From: Euclidia mi
Taxonomy: Eukaryota > Arthropoda > Insecta > Lepidoptera > Erebidae
Direction of reading: 5' to 3'
Length of the DNA: 64,000 nucleotides
Assembly (NCBI GenBank): GCA_944739405.2
Contig: OX123209.2
Location: 12,728,217 to 12,792,216 of the forward strand
The first letter of the stretch is position 1. Each line of letters starts with the position of its first letter. The notes beneath the pieces are model-generated. The model saw only the letters and a list, made by a program, of their open reading frames with translations. It was not told the origin of the DNA and made no database searches. The position numbers and the translations under genes are program-made. Positions 17,960 to 29,749 of the stretch are shown piece by piece.

Positions 17960-18950
17960 GTACCTAACTTTCACTACCATACATAAGGGTAGGCACTAAT
18001 ACCCTTCTATGCACAGCCAAACGTGCCTTTTTGGACACGTTTTAGCTGTTCATAAACGCCTTCAGATCTCCATTCACTCTTTTACCTGCATTAACTCTTC
18101 TTTCAATATCTGATTCATTCTTACCATCGCTTGTAAACAACCTACCTAAGTATACAAACTCATTCACTTGCTCCACTCGTTGTCCATCGATCAAAACATT
18201 ACAAGCCGTAACGCATTCCTCCTTTTCAAATACCATAGCTTTCGTTTTACTTACATTCACTTTCATTCCTTTCCTCTCTAACGCACCATGCATGATTGTT
18301 ACCATCTCCTGCAACTCCTCCGCTGAAGAGGCAAGTGTTACCTGATTATCAGCATAAAGGAGGCATTAAACAAGTAACTTACGTCATTCATCCTTAATCC
18401 GCAGTCACTATATTTTAGATCTTGCAAACAACTGTCCATGAAGAGGTTAAACAGCCACGGCGACGCTATACATCCCTGTCTAACACCTGTATCGATGGTA
18501 AACCAATCAGTGTACGACCCATTTATCCTCACACAAGCTCTAGAATCCTCATAAAGGGAATTCAGAGCTCGAATGAGGCTGCTGTCCACTCCCTTCACTG
18601 ACAGCACCGACCACATTTCATTTCACCACTTTATCGTAAGTATTTTCCAAATCCACGAATGCGCAATATACCTTTTGACCTTTGGCCAAAAACTTTTCGG
18701 CTATAGGAAAAAACCTGATCCATACCCTTTCGGAATCCCGCTTGTACATCCCATATTTTCTTGTGGGTTACTTTCATAACTCTTTCAATCAGTACCTTAG
18801 CATACAATTTTCCAACAATACTGAGAAGGCTAATGCCTCTACAGCTTTTGCGTCTTTTTAGTCTTGTTGCGAGTCTTTTCCTCTTTATAAATAAAAGTCG
18901 CGACCCACCGTTTGAATAACACTGCGCTATCCAATGGAACACTGAGGCAG
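17960..18950 (-). pseudogene. RTE-type LINE reverse transcriptase, truncated
   Basis: Broken minus-strand frames, in order from about 18900: SCRGISLLSIVGKLYAKVLI, WDVQAGFRKGM, NEMWSVLSVKGVDSS, NSLYEDSRACVRING, TGVRQGCIASPWLFN, a damaged YAD box near 18340, QEMVTIMHGALERKGMKVN, NEFVYLGRLFTSDGKNESDI, and stop after LKAFMNS near 18045. Several frameshifts make it dead. It is truncated on both sides with no clear tail. Confidence 0.85.
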
Positions 18951-19264
18951 TCTATTTAAAGAAATACATGAAAAGAAAATACAATATAATCGCTACACGA
19001 TAATGCCATGCTACAATTTGTCGTTTAATGTTAGTTTTCGACACACATGAATATTACATGAACATATATGTAGTCGGATAATTGTAAAAACCTGTTACCT
19101 ACTAGCCTCCTACTAGTAGTACGTATTATATTATCTGTGAACCTACTACGAAAGATAAGGATAGATGGATGTTGGTTACTCTGTCACGTAAACAGTACAT
19201 TACTTAGAGGATGTAAGCAGCTACGCCAGCACATATATTTTTTTAATTTAACTCTTTCTGCCTG
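18951..19264. other. AT-rich stretch without recognisable genes
   Basis: Nothing I can support: no long frame with family motifs and no RNA gene. Confidence 0.3.
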
Positions 19265-19420
19265 TTCGATCTCCGAGGCACGGGGCAAGCGATAAACAAT
19301 TTAATACGCATTTAAGTCAGCATCAAGAGTCAGTGTTGCGCACCGTTTGTTCGAACCCGTTACCTTCTGCATGGCAGTCTGTTGGTATCTCCACTAAGCT
19401 ATCGCTGCATGCAGGCTCTA
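19265..19420 (-). mobile_element. SINE (family B) fragment
   Basis: Reverse-strand landmarks: AGCGATAGCTTAGTGGAGATA, CAGACTGCCATGCAGAAGG, GGTTCGAACAAACGGTGCGC, followed by the CGCTTGCCCCGTGCCTCGG end. Confidence 0.6.
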
Positions 19421-19590
19421 AGTCATGGAATATCGCTATCTCTATGGACTGCGGCGGTCAGACGGCAGTCGCTCAATAGGTACTGCCTAATCCGGTGAGT
19501 TAGGAAGCGAATCCGGGGTTGCAACTGGTATATTGGATATGCTAGGAGGATGATGAATATGATGATGATGTTCCTTGGGGAGTACATCTG

Positions 19591-19844
19591 TTTTTTTTAT
19601 AGAATCACGCCTCTATATCCCCGAAGGGGTAGGCAGAGGTATAATATGATACCGACATTTAGCCATGAATTTTTAGGTCCCATATAGGGGGTGAGCCTAT
19701 TGCCGTTACTGGGCACATCACCAGACTCCGTGCTGCTACTGAGAATTTGGAAAACCCAGTAACACTTTTGTCCGGCCCGGGAATCGAACCCGGGACCTCC
19801 GATCAGCAGTCGCATACGCTCTCCACTGGACCACGGAGGCAGTC
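19591..19844 (-). mobile_element. tRNA-derived SINE (family A)
   Basis: The reverse strand starts ACTGCCTCCGTGGTCCAGTGG and carries the pol III B box in CCCGGGTTCGATTCCCGGGC. It continues through CTCAGTAGCAGCACGGAGTC and AATAGGCTCACCCCC to TACCCCTTCGGGGATATAGA. It is about 250 bp. The head resembles a tRNA but no 3' half closes an acceptor stem. Confidence 0.75.
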
Positions 19845-20194
19845 AGTAGAGCACTTAAAGAGGAATTTTGGAAAATCCTCCACCCTCTCCTAAAAATGTT
19901 CCTCACAGGCGAAACCTGGTTTATCCAGTTAGAATGTCAAATCTGGTTAGGTTAGAAAGATAGGTAGGTAGGTTCTAGAAAGATAGTCTTTAATGCACAC
20001 AGGATTACGCTAGGACGATAATTACTATCGCACGTTTACACCATTATAATGGAGTCATAGAGTTTCTTATCAAATTTTTCACACCTAATTTAGGTACAGT
20101 CAACTACAAAAATCGAAACACCTCAAAATCTTTGCAGACTTTTATGAATTAAAACTACACAATTGTTATCGTTTATTTGTTTTCTTGGCCTATT

Positions 20195-20565
20195 CATCAT
20201 CCTCCTAGCGTTGTCCCAGTTTCAATCTGGGGTCCGCTTACTAGTCTAACCGGATTTGGCTGAATATTAGCTTTTTCACAGAGCGACTGCCTGTCTGACC
20301 TCCGCAACCCGAAGGGATAGCTATATTCCATGGTTTAGACTAGTGTCAGTTTATTTAGAGGTACTGACGCCCTGTATCGATTGTCAAAGATCTTCATGAC
20401 AACCGGGACCGACAGCTTAACGTGCTCACCGAGGCACGGGACAAGCTATAATTGACAATTCCATATTCACAACTCCGAAAAGTCATTGGTGCGCGCCATG
20501 GATTCCAACCCGATACCCTCTGCATGGCAGTCTGTTGGTATCTCCACTAGGCAAAAAAATAATTA
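20195..20565 (-). mobile_element. Composite SINE (family B type)
   Basis: It includes the lepidopteran GTTGTCCCAGTTTCAATCTG, CCGGATTTGGCTGAATATTA, CAACCCGAAGGGATAGC and GTACTGACGCCCTGTATCG segments and, toward the right end, the CTAGTGGAGATACCAACAGA head in reverse. A similar composite is at 48590-48785. Confidence 0.55.
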
Positions 20566-20685
20566 TTTGTTCGGTGTAATATTCCTTGCGAACCGTAGAG
20601 GTGCACCAAGAAGGGAATTCTCGAAATTCCCATAGGATCTGACAAGTTGTTAAAACTTGTTGATTAAATCAATATAAACATTGGT

Positions 20686-21111
20686 CAGTGGGTTCCATCG
20701 TATTCCCTACAAGTCAATCTTATAATTAAAGAAACTATTAAAAATAAATTATTGTCAACTAGACTGCCTCCGTGGTCCAGTGGATAGCGACGATAGCGTA
20801 TGCGACTGCTGATCGGAGGTCCCGGGTTCGATTCCCGGGTCGGACAAGTGTTACTGGCTTTTTCCGAATTCTCAGTAGCAGCACGGAATCTGGTAATGTG
20901 CCCGGTAACGGCAATAGGCTCGCCCCCTATTACGTAGGCCCTTAAAATTCATGGCGAAGTGTGGGTGTAATATTACACCTCTGCCTACCGCTTCGGGGAT
21001 ACAGGCGTGAGTCTATAAAAAAAAATAAAAAAAATGGACAGTGGGTTCCATCGTATTCCCTACAAGTCAATCTTATAAAGAGAAACTATCAAAAATAAAT
21101 TATTGTCAACT
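20686..21111. repeat. Direct repeat of about 74 bp flanking a SINE
   Basis: 20686-20760 and 21039-21111 are near-identical, both starting CAGTGGGTTCCATCGTATTC and ending AATAAATTATTGTCAACT. They flank the SINE at 20763-21038. They are much longer than a normal SINE target duplication. Confidence 0.85.
20763..21038 (+). mobile_element. tRNA-derived SINE (family A)
   Basis: It starts ACTGCCTCCGTGGTCCAGTG, with B box GGGTTCGATTCCCGGGTCGG, then AATTCTCAGTAGCAGCACGG and CTACCGCTTCGGGGATACAG, and an A-rich tail (AAAAAAAAATAAAAAAAATG). Confidence 0.8.
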
Positions 21112-21479
21112 AACCTTTCCCCGCGACTCCGCCGGATTATTCTCCTAAACTTTCCCTATCACAGCTGACTTACCGCATTTAATATCACAGATTAATAAAC
21201 TAATTAATAAAAGTGCAGAAACATGTTTGTTGACGTCGACCATTGTGCGAAGCTAATGGCTTTCTGCCGAGTTCATGATTGTAGCGTAACGTAACGGTAC
21301 AAGCCAGTACGCTACTCTTTGTTTAATACTCGACTGTGATAACGTGGTGGAAAGAAAACGAGTTAAGGCATCATAGTAGGAACTAGAAGCAAAGAGCAAG
21401 AAGTATGCCCGTCAAAGAAATATATTGATGCCCGTTGCTACGCTCGCACATGTTATTTAATATTATAATATTCTACCAC

Positions 21480-21665
21480 ATACACACATCACGATCTAGT
21501 CCCAAACTAAGCAGAGCTTACTATGGCTACTAGACATAGACACACCCAGACCAAGACAAACATCCATGTTCATGCACACCAATGTTTGACTTGAGTGGGA
21601 ATCGAACCCGCGACTTTGGGCGTTACAGTCACTTACACTACTGCTGCGCCAACCGCATTTATTTT
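21480..21665 (-). mobile_element. tRNA-derived SINE (family D)
   Basis: The reverse strand reads GCGGTTGGCGCAGCAGTAGTG, then a B box in GCGGGTTCGATTCCCACTC, and GTCTATGTCTAGTAGCCATA, ending with GCTTAGTTTGGGACTAGATC. The same family is at 27597-29222, where it is split by a hAT-like element. Confidence 0.65.
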
Positions 21666-21821
21666 AATTTCGAGAAAGCCCTTCTTAGTAGAAATTAGTG
21701 CACCCCAACCGCCTGCGGTCCCCAAGAAACATACCTACATGACAACACTGCCTCTTGCTCACTATAGTTCTGGCTGTGTGCTGTCTGACGGTCAGATAAT
21801 AACTTTTATATATTACTAGCT

Positions 21822-21995
21822 GTTTCCCGCGGTTTCACCCGCGTCCTGAAGGAACTACTTCGCGTATCCGGTTAATTTAGCCTAAGTTACTCTTGGTACA
21901 TCAGCTATCCGCCAGTGAACGTCCCGTCAAAATCTGTTCAGCCGTTCCAGAGATTAGCGAGAACAAACAGACAGAGACAAAAATTTAAAAAAATG
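21822..21995 (+). mobile_element. RTE-tail-derived repeat
   Basis: It starts CTAGCTGTTTCCCGCGGTTT and includes CAGCTATCCGCCAGTGAACG, CAAAATCTGTTCAGCCGTTC and GAGAACAAACAGACAGAGAC. This is the common lepidopteran 3' module of RTE LINEs and their SINEs. Confidence 0.65.
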
Positions 21996-23015
21996 GCATT
22001 TCGGTATATGTACCGTGTATACATATACATCCATATGCATTTAGTAAAAAACGGTTATTTTATTATTACAAACAGACACTCCAATTTTATTTATATGTAG
22101 GTAGGTATAGATTATACGGATAGTTCATTCGTTTTCTGGCTGGGACAATTTCGGGAAGTCCGTCCTCAGTGCCCCTACTATACTGTTTTGAACAGTATTA
22201 TACTGTTTTCCACTGAATTATACCTACTTTTTACTGTTGAACAAAAATAAAGTATACAAAAAACTGTTTTCAGAAGAATTTAAAAACATTACTAAAATTG
22301 TCTCATATCTAATTTCTGTTCCCGCCACCTCAGCATTTACTTACCTACTGAAAGAGATTTTTCAGTAACTAATGCGGGTCGGGTTTCGAAACGCGTCGCC
22401 CGAATTTGAGAGTATTGGTGGTGTAGAAGCTTAAGGGAGTTAGTTTTAATCCCCTGAAAGGTATTTTGGCTGCCGGAGTTGCGTCTAAATATTTTTAAAC
22501 AATTTCCAAAAATTCTTCATTCAAATATGCAAAACGAAACGTATATTTTTAGGTTTTATGCGAAAGTAACTAAATAGGTTGTGTTAGTTTTCTTTTGACC
22601 CTTAATCCGAAAATAGGAGCCCTGCTTCGCACGGCTCCGTCACGGTAATATAATCTAATAACGGTCTTATTCATAAAAAACGCTTATCGAAGGCTTAAAG
22701 CACTCATTAGTTATAGAGTTCTATAAGCATTTAAAACGTTCTATAAAATTGTTTATTCATAAACGTTCCATAAACCTTCTATAACTAAAATGGCGTTATA
22801 GCTCGTTTATATAACAAAATGTTGCCATTACAATGAAGTCAGCCAACAAATTGGACAACATAGGTGCCCATAGACATTATTACGGTCTAAAAAGTATTTT
22901 ATTGTCTACGACACGGTGATACCCGAGCTAGATTACGTCATTGTTATTGTTATAGCGCGTACTTTGAAAGGTTCAATAAGTTTTGATAATATTTATTATT
23001 GGTCTAAAATTGAAA

Positions 23016-24574
23016 ATGGAAAGTGAATTGAAGACAAAAAAAGAGAGAACAAGGCAAAGAAGTGAAAATTGGTTGGAGGAGGATAAGGTTTGTACTGACA
23101 ACTGATACATTTAAGCATTTTGTGTAATCATTCCTAATATCTCATACTTACTTTGCTTTTGTTTTAGTTGATTTTGAGAGAATTGGTCAGGGAAAGGGTT
23201 TCGGTTTTAGAAAATAAAAACACAGATGCATGCGAAAAAGGTGGCGGCTTGGCATGATTTACGCATTAGGTAATTAATTCAATTTATTTTAACATTAAAA
23301 TGATATGAAATTAAGTGTAAGTAGTATATACAGATTTATTCATATTTCAGTTTTAACAATATGGCCAAGACTCCTAGAACATTGCAGCAAATAAAAGCTC
23401 AATGGGGGATTATAAAAATGTCTGCAAAAAAAAAGAAATTTCTTGAGCGAAAAGAGAGATTCCAAACAGGTGGTGGGCCACCGCCTGCTTCTGAACCACC
23501 AAGTGGTGACGACATTGCAGTTTGGCTCCCTCATGAGTTTACAGTAGACTCAAATGAATTTGATTCAGATAACCAGGTACATAATAATATTGAAAACTAC
23601 ACACATGCTTGTTCATTATTTATTTTTCTTTCCTAATTATAATGTTATAAAAAGATATCTTGTGTTTCAGAATTTTCTAAAGAATAAAATAGGAATAAGC
23701 ACAGAAACACTACAAAAACACCTTCCAGACATTGAAATAGAAATAAAAGAAACACAAATTGCCAATGACAATCCAGATTCAGAGATAGTAGAAATGGTAT
23801 GTGTATTAAGTTTTATAATCAAGCAGCAGCCCTCTCTTACAGAGTTTACTCTATGTTTTATTAGTAAATGACACTTACAGTGCAAATTCTGTAAGTGTTA
23901 TTTACTGCAACCACCAAATCAATGAGGTAATATTATTTTGTTATATTTAAGTTTATAATTTTCATTCTTTTAGATTTTGGAGCCAAGCACATCCACAGAA
24001 ACTGAACAAAACACCACAACTAAAACAAAACCCACGATGTCAATGAACTATAAACCAAAAAATAAAAAGGTGTGTACTTGTATAATTAGCCTTATTTAAT
24101 TTATCTCAATGTAAGTAATCATTATATAGCATTAGAGAAAACATCGCAATAACTGTAAAAGTATGTTTATTTACCAGTAAATCAGTCCTAAATTGTCTAC
24201 ATGCCTAACTAACCAGAACTTATACAGCCTGTGATATATGATGTTAAGACCTTAATTTAAATACAAACTAGTTTAGAAAAACTTTACACAATTATTTTAT
24301 ACAACATACCTAATATTATTACCTATTAACACTAAATACTCAATATGAGCAATAAAAAACAAATATTAGAACTAATTATTACAATATTTTTGGTTTCCAG
24401 ATTAATATTTGTAAGAACAGCACTGCACAACAAATAGCAGAAACTGAAACAGCCTGCAGAAAAGAACTACATGAGGTGCAGATGGCCAACGAGAAACAAA
24501 AATCAATAAATTTACTATTAAAGCAGGAGGTTTTAAAATACAAATTAGAATATTATAAAAATAAATTAAATTGA
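23016..24574 (+). CDS. Harbinger Myb/SANT-like DNA-binding protein (one frameshift)
   Basis: The six-exon model is 23016-23087, 23168-23269, 23351-23576, 23671-23796, 23974-24069, 24401-24574, with GT-AG junctions and consistent phases outside exon 2. The N-terminal part (SENWLEEDK, then LILRELVRERVSVLENKNTD, AAWHDLRIR, TPRTLQQIKAQWGIIKMSAK) matches the trihelix/Myb-like domain that guides Harbinger transposase to the TIRs. A Pro-rich linker and a coiled-coil-prone C terminus (EKQKSINLLLKQEVLKYKLE) follow. In exon 2, near 23228-23236, the frame shifts by one base between ENKNTDA and KVAAWHD, so the full protein cannot be made as read. Confidence 0.8.
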
Positions 24575-24599
24575 TATATACTAGAGTTTTTTTTATGTA

Positions 24600-25831
24600 C
24601 TATTCACTAAAGTGGGTTCTAATAAAAGTTTGTAGAACTGCATTAGCATTTGCACTTGCTCTTGAAACTGGTTGGATTGTTTCATTTGACACATCACAGT
24701 CACTGCTATCCTCCAACTGCATGTCTCCATGATCAACTGCAATGTTGTGAAGGACTGCAAGAGCAACTATAGTAGTCTTCACATTTTCAAGTGTGCATGT
24801 CATGCCATGTAGAAGACACTGAAATCGTTGTTTCCAGACTCCAAAGCAGCGCTCCACAGTATTACGGGTAGCAATATGTGCCTCATTATACTTTTCCTCA
24901 CTACGGTTTTGAGGTCTTTGAAGAGGAGTGAATAAATATGGCTCTAATTTGTATCCAGAGTCACCTAATAGTCGCCCTCTAAATAACCCTCTCTCGAACC
25001 GCTCTTTGAGTGATGACTCATTAAAGATTCGAGCATCATGAGTGCTACCTCTCCATCTTGTAACAATATCCCGGATGCGAAGATGTGCGTCACAAGTTAC
25101 CTGTAAAGAATATATAAATGATTAAATTTTGGAAAAGAAAATGTAATATACATTCTTTGTTTCACAATATTAATATGTATAAGTACCTGAACATTTAGGG
25201 AGTAGAATCCCTTTCTATTTATATAATATTGGGCTGCATCACCCCCACATTTGCGAATTCTTATGTGAGTACAGTCAATGCAGCCAATAACAGTAGGGAA
25301 ATGCCGTATGTCAAAGAATTCCCTCATCATCACTTGTTCTTCAGCAAATGTGCTAGGCATCTTGATAAAAGAAGCCGAGTGTCGAGCAAGTGCACATGCA
25401 ACTCGGGCACAAATCCGACTGGTGGTTGCTTGAGATAACCCATGATGGTCTCCAGCATCTTCTTGAACCTGAAATAAAATATTAAATAGAAATGAGTTTA
25501 ATTATGTATAATAGAAATATATTAGTATGTATTTACAACAATACAGAATTCAAAACAAAATACTTACCTCTCGACGACCCCAGCATCTTATAGCTGTTAA
25601 AACCTGGAGTTCGGGTGGGGTACCAGAACCTCTACGATCTAATTTGAGATCATCACGTACGAGATTGATGATAAAAGTAGCAGTCGCTTTATTGAAGCGA
25701 TAACGCTTCCTAAAATCTTCGTCATCCAAAGAAAATGGATCACTCCTACTTCTATACACCTTTCTTCGAAGCGAACTGTTTTCAATTCCTTCAATCATTT
25801 CTATGGCATTTAAACTTTGTAAGGCTTGCAT
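24600..25831 (-). CDS. HARBI1-like Harbinger transposase (DDE)
   Basis: Three exons: 25568-25831, 25187-25468, 24600-25100, with consensus junctions (donor GTAAGT, acceptor TTTCAG; donor GTACTT, acceptor TTTACAG), all phase 0. The total is 348 codons, normal for HARBI1-type nucleases. The catalytic triad is visible: D in GCIDCTHIRI, D in LLGDSGYKLEPYL, E in NTVERCFGVWKQRF. The N-terminal segment FRKRYRFNKATATFI is also typical. The ATG at 25829-25831 is the first of the frame. No stop or shift was seen, so it may be active. Confidence 0.93.
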
Positions 25832-26207
25832 TTTTTATGAACGAAGTTAATAGTTAATATGGTTAATAGTTATTATAAAGTTCAACTTCAACTTTGTATT
25901 TATGGCTAATAAAAAGTAACCGAAACTTCGATGTTTACAGAACTGACACTAAAACACAACTTTTCATTAATTCCAATCCGTACTTCAACCAAACAACGAA
26001 CGTCAAATGTCATTCTCTAACTAATCAGCTGTAGAGAGTCGGCCATCTTGGCGCTATAGTACTGTTATAGTAGGGGTCTGGCCTCTATAACTTTATAGTA
26101 AGCTTATAGAGCGTTTTAGTGCTAAAATGCCTTTATGAATAACACTTTTCGTCGATCTTACTATAGCGAGCCTTTAAACGTTCTATAACTTTTTATGAAT
26201 AAGACCG

Positions 26208-26393
26208 TAACAGTATTGTAACTCGGCCGTCTTCGTGAGTTATATACCTACCAGACGCGCCGCATGCGAGCTGCGGCACGATAGCGGCTGCGGGTACTGT
26301 AGGTACAGTCCGCCCAGTCTAATGGGTACTCTGCTCGCGGCGCGTAGGTATAACTCGAGTTTCGTGCATTTGTATGGAGTTACAATACTGTTA
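26208..26393. mobile_element. Palindromic MITE, 186 bp
   Basis: The ends TAACAGTATTGTAACTC and GAGTTACAATACTGTTA are perfect inverted repeats. Inner parts (ATACCTACCAGACGCGCCGC / GCGGCGCGTAGGTAT) also pair. The Harbinger element was inserted at its left edge, sharing the TAA. Confidence 0.7.
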
Positions 26394-27596
26394 GATATTA
26401 TTACCGTGGCTCCGTCAACCTCAGTTTATTAAACTAGTGGAATCAATAAAAGCGATATTTAGGTTTTATGTGAAAAACGTGAAACGAAACGCAACGGCCG
26501 TCTTGTATGAATTATATTGACAGCTAATGTCAAATTTGTGCGTCATTGCTTTTGAGTACCTAGGTTAGGGTTAGGTGCGACTTTAATAAGTAACTAAATA
26601 GGTTAAGTTAGGTTCTCTTTTGACCCTTAATCTGAAAATAGGAGCCCTGTGAAGCAGGGCTCCGTCAACCTTAGTTTATTAAACTAGTGTGACGAATGTG
26701 GAAGTTGGCAGTGCCATACACGCCGATGTTTGGAGATAAAAAAAATATTCCAGAAGAAACCAAGTATTTCCGGCAAGTGAAAATGGTGAGGGGTGGTACC
26801 GAGACCAAATCACTCACAACCTTAGAGTATCCATAAGCATGCTCACAACCCATAAAAACGGCGACGTATTTAGAAAACCGAAGAAGTACAGCATCTATTA
26901 ATTTAATAAAAAAAAATTAATTTCAGTTATAATTGTGGCGAGGCGTATGAAGTTAAAAAAAATATTGTACCTAAATTAATAAGTTGTGCGAGAAGCTCTA
27001 AAGATATGTATTTAAAACAATAAATAAATACAATACTGTTCATTTTTCTAAAATACTGTTAAATATTCTTCATATAGTTACCCGAATATGCTGCTTTTCT
27101 TGTAAAAACTGTTGGCAACCCTAAGTGCACCCCACAGACGTAAAGAGGTGCACGTTATCCCAAAGGAAGGAGGTCCATATGTCCATTAGTTTTGGCTATT
27201 CGGTGTCTGCCAGTCAGACAGTTACGAAAGAATTTGATTAATACTCAACTAGACACCGAAAAGTTATGAGGTCATTTGTAACTTTCATACAAAATCTGTA
27301 GAAAGATATTGTTTTCGTAAATTTTTTCAGTCTGTGATGTCTGATTTGACTGGTTGGAATCATTCCCGTTCGCTTGATAGGAAAACAAGTAGTAGTTACT
27401 CTATTGGCTAAGAGATAAGTCAGCAACACTTTGATCGATCAGGGACGGTCAACAGTTGAGCAAGCGATTTTATTTACGAAAGTAGATCATGAAAAACTTA
27501 AAGATAAAATAATTATTGCGACAGCATAAAGTCGATTAATTCCATTCTTATCTGGTTTCAGAACTGCGTTATCATTATCATAATATGATGATGACG
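26394..27596. other. Repeat remnants without genes
   Basis: 26455-26690 resembles 22540-22650 (TTTTGACCCTTAATCTGAAA, GGAGCCCTG, GGCTCCGTCA), i.e. fragments of one repeat on both sides of the Harbinger/MITE insertion. 27117-27235 has Helitron-like TGCCAGTCAGACAGTTACG. I see no coding sequence. Confidence 0.4.
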
Positions 27597-27727
27597 GTGG
27601 CGTAGCCGGAGTGTAAACGACTGTCATGCTGAGGATCGCGGGTTTGAATCCCGCTATAGTCAAACATTAGTGTGCGTGAACATGACGCTTGTTTCGGTAT
27701 GGCTGTTTCTATGTATAATGTATTAGT

Positions 27728-29104
27728 CATAGCTGGGCATCGTTAATCAAATAATTAACTTCGTTAATCGCTAATCCGTTACTAAAAAAACGTTAAAGCG
27801 CTACATTTGAGACGAGTTAACGCAATTTAACGTTAATCGTTAATCCGTTAACACATGGTAAAAATACTATTTTGATGAGAATTTTATAAGAACTGTTACT
27901 TTAGGTTTTGGGAATTAACAGGTTAGGAACAATAAAAATCGACGTGTATATATAGAGTGTGTGATTTAGTCAACCGGTATAGTGTGGGTATTGCCTTCAT
28001 GAACAATAATATGTTGAAGTTCTTGTCTGAAAGCGAAGCTCGTTTTGGCGTTAAAATATCTTTGCACACAGTCTCACGCCTATAACCCCGAAGAGGTAGG
28101 CAGAGGTGTATTTCTACACCCACTTTTCGCCAGATATACTTTAGTCCCACGTAATAAAGGGCGAGCCTATTGCCGCACCGGGCACATTTCCAGACTCCGT
28201 GCTGCTACTGAGAACTTCGTGACAGAAAAACCCAATAACACTGCCCGACCCAGGAATCGAACTCGGGACCTCCTGATCCCACGTGCACATTTATGGCGCA
28301 AGACCACCGAGGCAGTCGTATAGGGTTTGATGTCGAGTTTTAGGTCTCTACGCAAAGATGGTATTTGCATCGTGTTATCCCTTAGTCGCCTCTTACGACA
28401 CCCACGGAAAGATAGGGGGTGGAGACACTTGTATTATAACAGTGTTATATTTAATAAACAGATTTATGAATATCTGTTCCCCGAGAAATGCCGCATCGTC
28501 GAACGAGTCTTTTGATTTCATGTCTCTCGATCTGAATACAAAATTAACATAATCACTCAAGTGTGGCCACGGATTTTCGTCTGTAGTGGATCTGGAATCC
28601 AACTGCATGTTGTGGTTTTTATTTGCAATACAATACCTACTCTGTTTAATATACACACTGCACAGACGTAAACTATAACGGACTATAAAATCTAAAAAGT
28701 ACGCAGTATTTGTATACTTAGCAAACAAAACACTCGTTACCTACTCTACACGCCGAAAGCTAACCGAACGAATTACACACATGTGTCATGAAACTCATGG
28801 ATCAAATTTCTTCGCAGTATTCTTTTCTCAGTTACACGCACCGGCAAGGCATATAGTTTCATTTCACTTGCGGCACGCGCCGTGCCACACTTGTCGACCG
28901 ACCCGAACAAACTTGTCAGAACACGTTTTGCACGGCGGCGCGGCACGGTGCGGTAAATAGTAGGTAACGGATTAACGGACTTGGACAATTTTAACGGAAG
29001 TTAACAAGTCCGTCAACACTTTTTTAAGTTAACTTAAAAGTTAATCCGTTAGTGGAAATGTTAACTTCGTTAATTAACGATTAACGAGTTAATGCCCAGC
29101 TATG
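27728..29104. mobile_element. hAT-like non-autonomous element, 1377 bp
   Basis: The ends CATAGCTGGGCAT and ATGCCCAGCTATG are inverted repeats. GTATTAGT flanks both sides (27720-27727 and 29105-29112), an 8-bp duplication as for hAT. Both subterminal regions are filled with GTTAATCGTTAAC-type repeats. There is no transposase. A SINE sits inside at 28069-28319. Confidence 0.85.
28069..28319 (-). mobile_element. tRNA-derived SINE (family A) nested in the hAT-like element
   Basis: The reverse strand starts ACTGCCTCGGTGGTCTTGCG, with a B box in CGAGTTCGATTCCTGGGTCG, then AGTTCTCAGTAGCAGCACGG, and ends TACCTCTTCGGGGTTATAGG. Confidence 0.75.
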
Positions 29105-29222
29105 GTATTAGTAATATAAGGACCGATGTTTATCCATTGTCTACTAGTACCTATACCTAGTACAAGCTCTGCTTAGTTTGGGACTAGATGGTGTTGTGTG
29201 AATGTGGTAGAATATTATTTGA

Positions 29223-29749
29223 TATATTTATATCAGCCCTGATTATGTAGCAGCAATATCGTAGAAAAAATAATATCAGATTACCATGCGCAGAGCACAT
29301 CATTTGCTTTTCGAAGTTATCACACTTATACCGCTGTCTATTTGCTAGATTTTTAAACTAAATCATAGCATAAAGATATATATATGACAGCCAAGACCGA
29401 GGGCCTAACGTGCTCTCCGAGGCATGGGGCAAGCGGTAAACTTATTCAATGGGCTGATTATGAAGTTCTATTCCGACCACAGATTACATAAAGAACAGAT
29501 ATTTCATATCGTACGTCTTTCATCTTGGCCTACTGAACTAGTTAGAAGCTACGGACACGCTAGATTCGTCGCTATTTTAAGCGCACAATAGCTGTTATCG
29601 CCTAGCAGATCATTCGGTATTTAACAATGCAGCTGTTTGAGTTTTAAGGCCATTTTGTATGCGTTATTTTTTGTTACAAAATCAAATATTTTTATTTCAG
29701 TAAAATTTAACAATATAAACTAAAAAAAACATAGTGACATAATTAGGCC
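29223..29749. other. Intergenic stretch with SINE scraps
   Basis: 29385-29460 holds ACGTGCTCTCCGAGGCATGG-type SINE B sequence. Otherwise nothing is recognised. Confidence 0.3.

Larger units (their letters stand above)
22662..26207. mobile_element. Harbinger (PIF) DNA transposon, 3.5 kb, nearly complete
   Basis: The TIRs CGGTCTTATTCATAAAAA (left) and its reverse complement (right) are flanked by TAA on both sides, the usual 3-bp PIF/Harbinger target. The subterminal zones share GTTCTATAA-type repeats. Inside are the two expected divergently placed genes: a Myb/SANT-like DNA-binding protein on the plus strand and a HARBI1-like DDE transposase on the minus strand, their 3' ends only 25 bp apart. 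The transposase gene looks intact; the Myb-like gene has one frameshift. Confidence 0.95.
27597..29222 (+). mobile_element. SINE (family D) split by a hAT-like element
   Basis: The left part 27597-27727 contains GGTGGCGTAGCCGGAGTGTA and the B-box-like GCGGGTTTGAATCCCGC. The right part 29113-29222 ends GCTTAGTTTGGGACTAGATG, the 3' end of this SINE family. The insertion between them carries an 8-bp duplication. Confidence 0.75.

Noticed and set aside
20763..21038. tRNA gene suggested by the box-B-containing sequence
   Set aside because: The head looks like a tRNA, but no acceptor stem closes and the same sequence recurs at several places with a long non-tRNA body and A-rich tail. It is a SINE.
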